From NCBI GenBank assembly GCA_024231375.1, contig JAAEQP010001759.1, positions 1-5,435 of the forward strand: DNA of 5,435 bases, read 5' to 3'. Under the pieces are notes generated by a model that saw only the letters and a list, made by a program, of their open reading frames with translations, did not search any database and was not told the DNA's origin. Below are positions 5,322-5,435 of the stretch, one piece after another (position 1 is the stretch's first letter; every line of letters starts with the position of its first letter). Made by a program: the position numbers and the translations under genes. The stretch is from a bacterium (lineage in GTDB: Bacteria; Hydrogenedentota; Hydrogenedentia; Hydrogenedentiales; SLHB01).

Positions 5322-5435
5322 GCGGCCCCCCAACCTTGCCGCGCCCCGTCGCAGCCAACCCACGACCGCAAGGTCTCCCTCCCCCCAGAACACATAACAC
5401 CCCGATCCACTCGAATAAAAGAGAAATCAGACCCC

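Larger units (their letters stand above)
4971..5435. other. Non-coding region with clustered GC-rich inverted repeats
   Basis: About 465 bp without a convincing gene. Open frames across it on both strands give low-complexity Arg/Pro/Ala/Ser-rich translations, have no credible ribosome sites and overlap each other. The stretch from 5014 to 5321 contains several perfect inverted repeats, listed separately. The last 60 bp are different: a pyrimidine run (5375-5386), then A-rich sequence (about 5387-5425) ending in cagacccc. None of the hairpins is followed by a T run, so none reads as a standard intrinsic terminator. Confidence 0.7.

Noticed and set aside
5364..5375. Small hairpin GACC-GCAA-GGTC with a GNRA-type loop
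   Set aside because: The stem is only 4 bp and the following run is mainly C, so it is too weak to call a terminator or RNA element.
5041..5397. 118-residue open frame on the + strand in the hairpin region
   Set aside because: It starts at a non-ATG codon within the nested repeat, runs through all later hairpins, and gives low-complexity Pro/Ala/Ser/Arg sequence with no ribosome site.
5392..5420. -10-like A/T sequences (cataac, aataaa) near the right end
   Set aside because: No -35-like element lies at a suitable distance upstream, and no gene is visible downstream within the window.

Overview
The window is GC-rich (clearly above 60% by eye) and bacterial, with three protein genes and a non-coding right end. 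No rRNA, tRNA, CRISPR array or transposase gene is visible. A sulfatase next to a secreted DUF4838 protein is a combination I associate with polysaccharide-degrading Planctomycetota, Verrucomicrobiota, Lentisphaerota and Hydrogenedentota. That placement is an inference from gene content and composition, not a taxonomic assignment.

Layout: (1) Positions 2-778, + strand, hold the C-terminal 258 residues of an iduronate-2-sulfatase-like sulfatase whose N-terminal half lies off the left edge. (2) Positions 812-3316, - strand, hold an exported 834-residue protein with a GH67-N-like domain, a DUF4838 core and a C-terminal beta-rich domain. It converges on the sulfatase with a 33-bp gap. (3) Positions 3334-4914, - strand, hold a 526-residue cytoplasmic protein that reads as two degenerate histidine-kinase-like modules in tandem plus an unrecognised C-terminal domain. 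Its stop lies 17 bp before the start of the DUF4838 gene, so the two probably form one operon. (4) A sigma70-like promoter (TTGACG-N17-TAGACT) at 4942-4970 sits just upstream of that operon and carries a perfect dyad in its spacer. (5) Positions 4971-5435 hold no convincing gene but contain a cluster of perfect GC-rich inverted repeats with different stem sequences.

Working model (inference): the sulfatase and the DUF4838 protein both belong to the breakdown of a sulfated or uronic-acid-containing glycan, the first removing sulfate and the second acting on the sugar backbone outside the cytoplasm. The kinase-like protein, transcribed first in the DUF4838 operon, has lost the residues needed for ordinary phosphorelay signalling. 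It is the least explained gene here. The hairpin cluster upstream is the least explained non-coding element.
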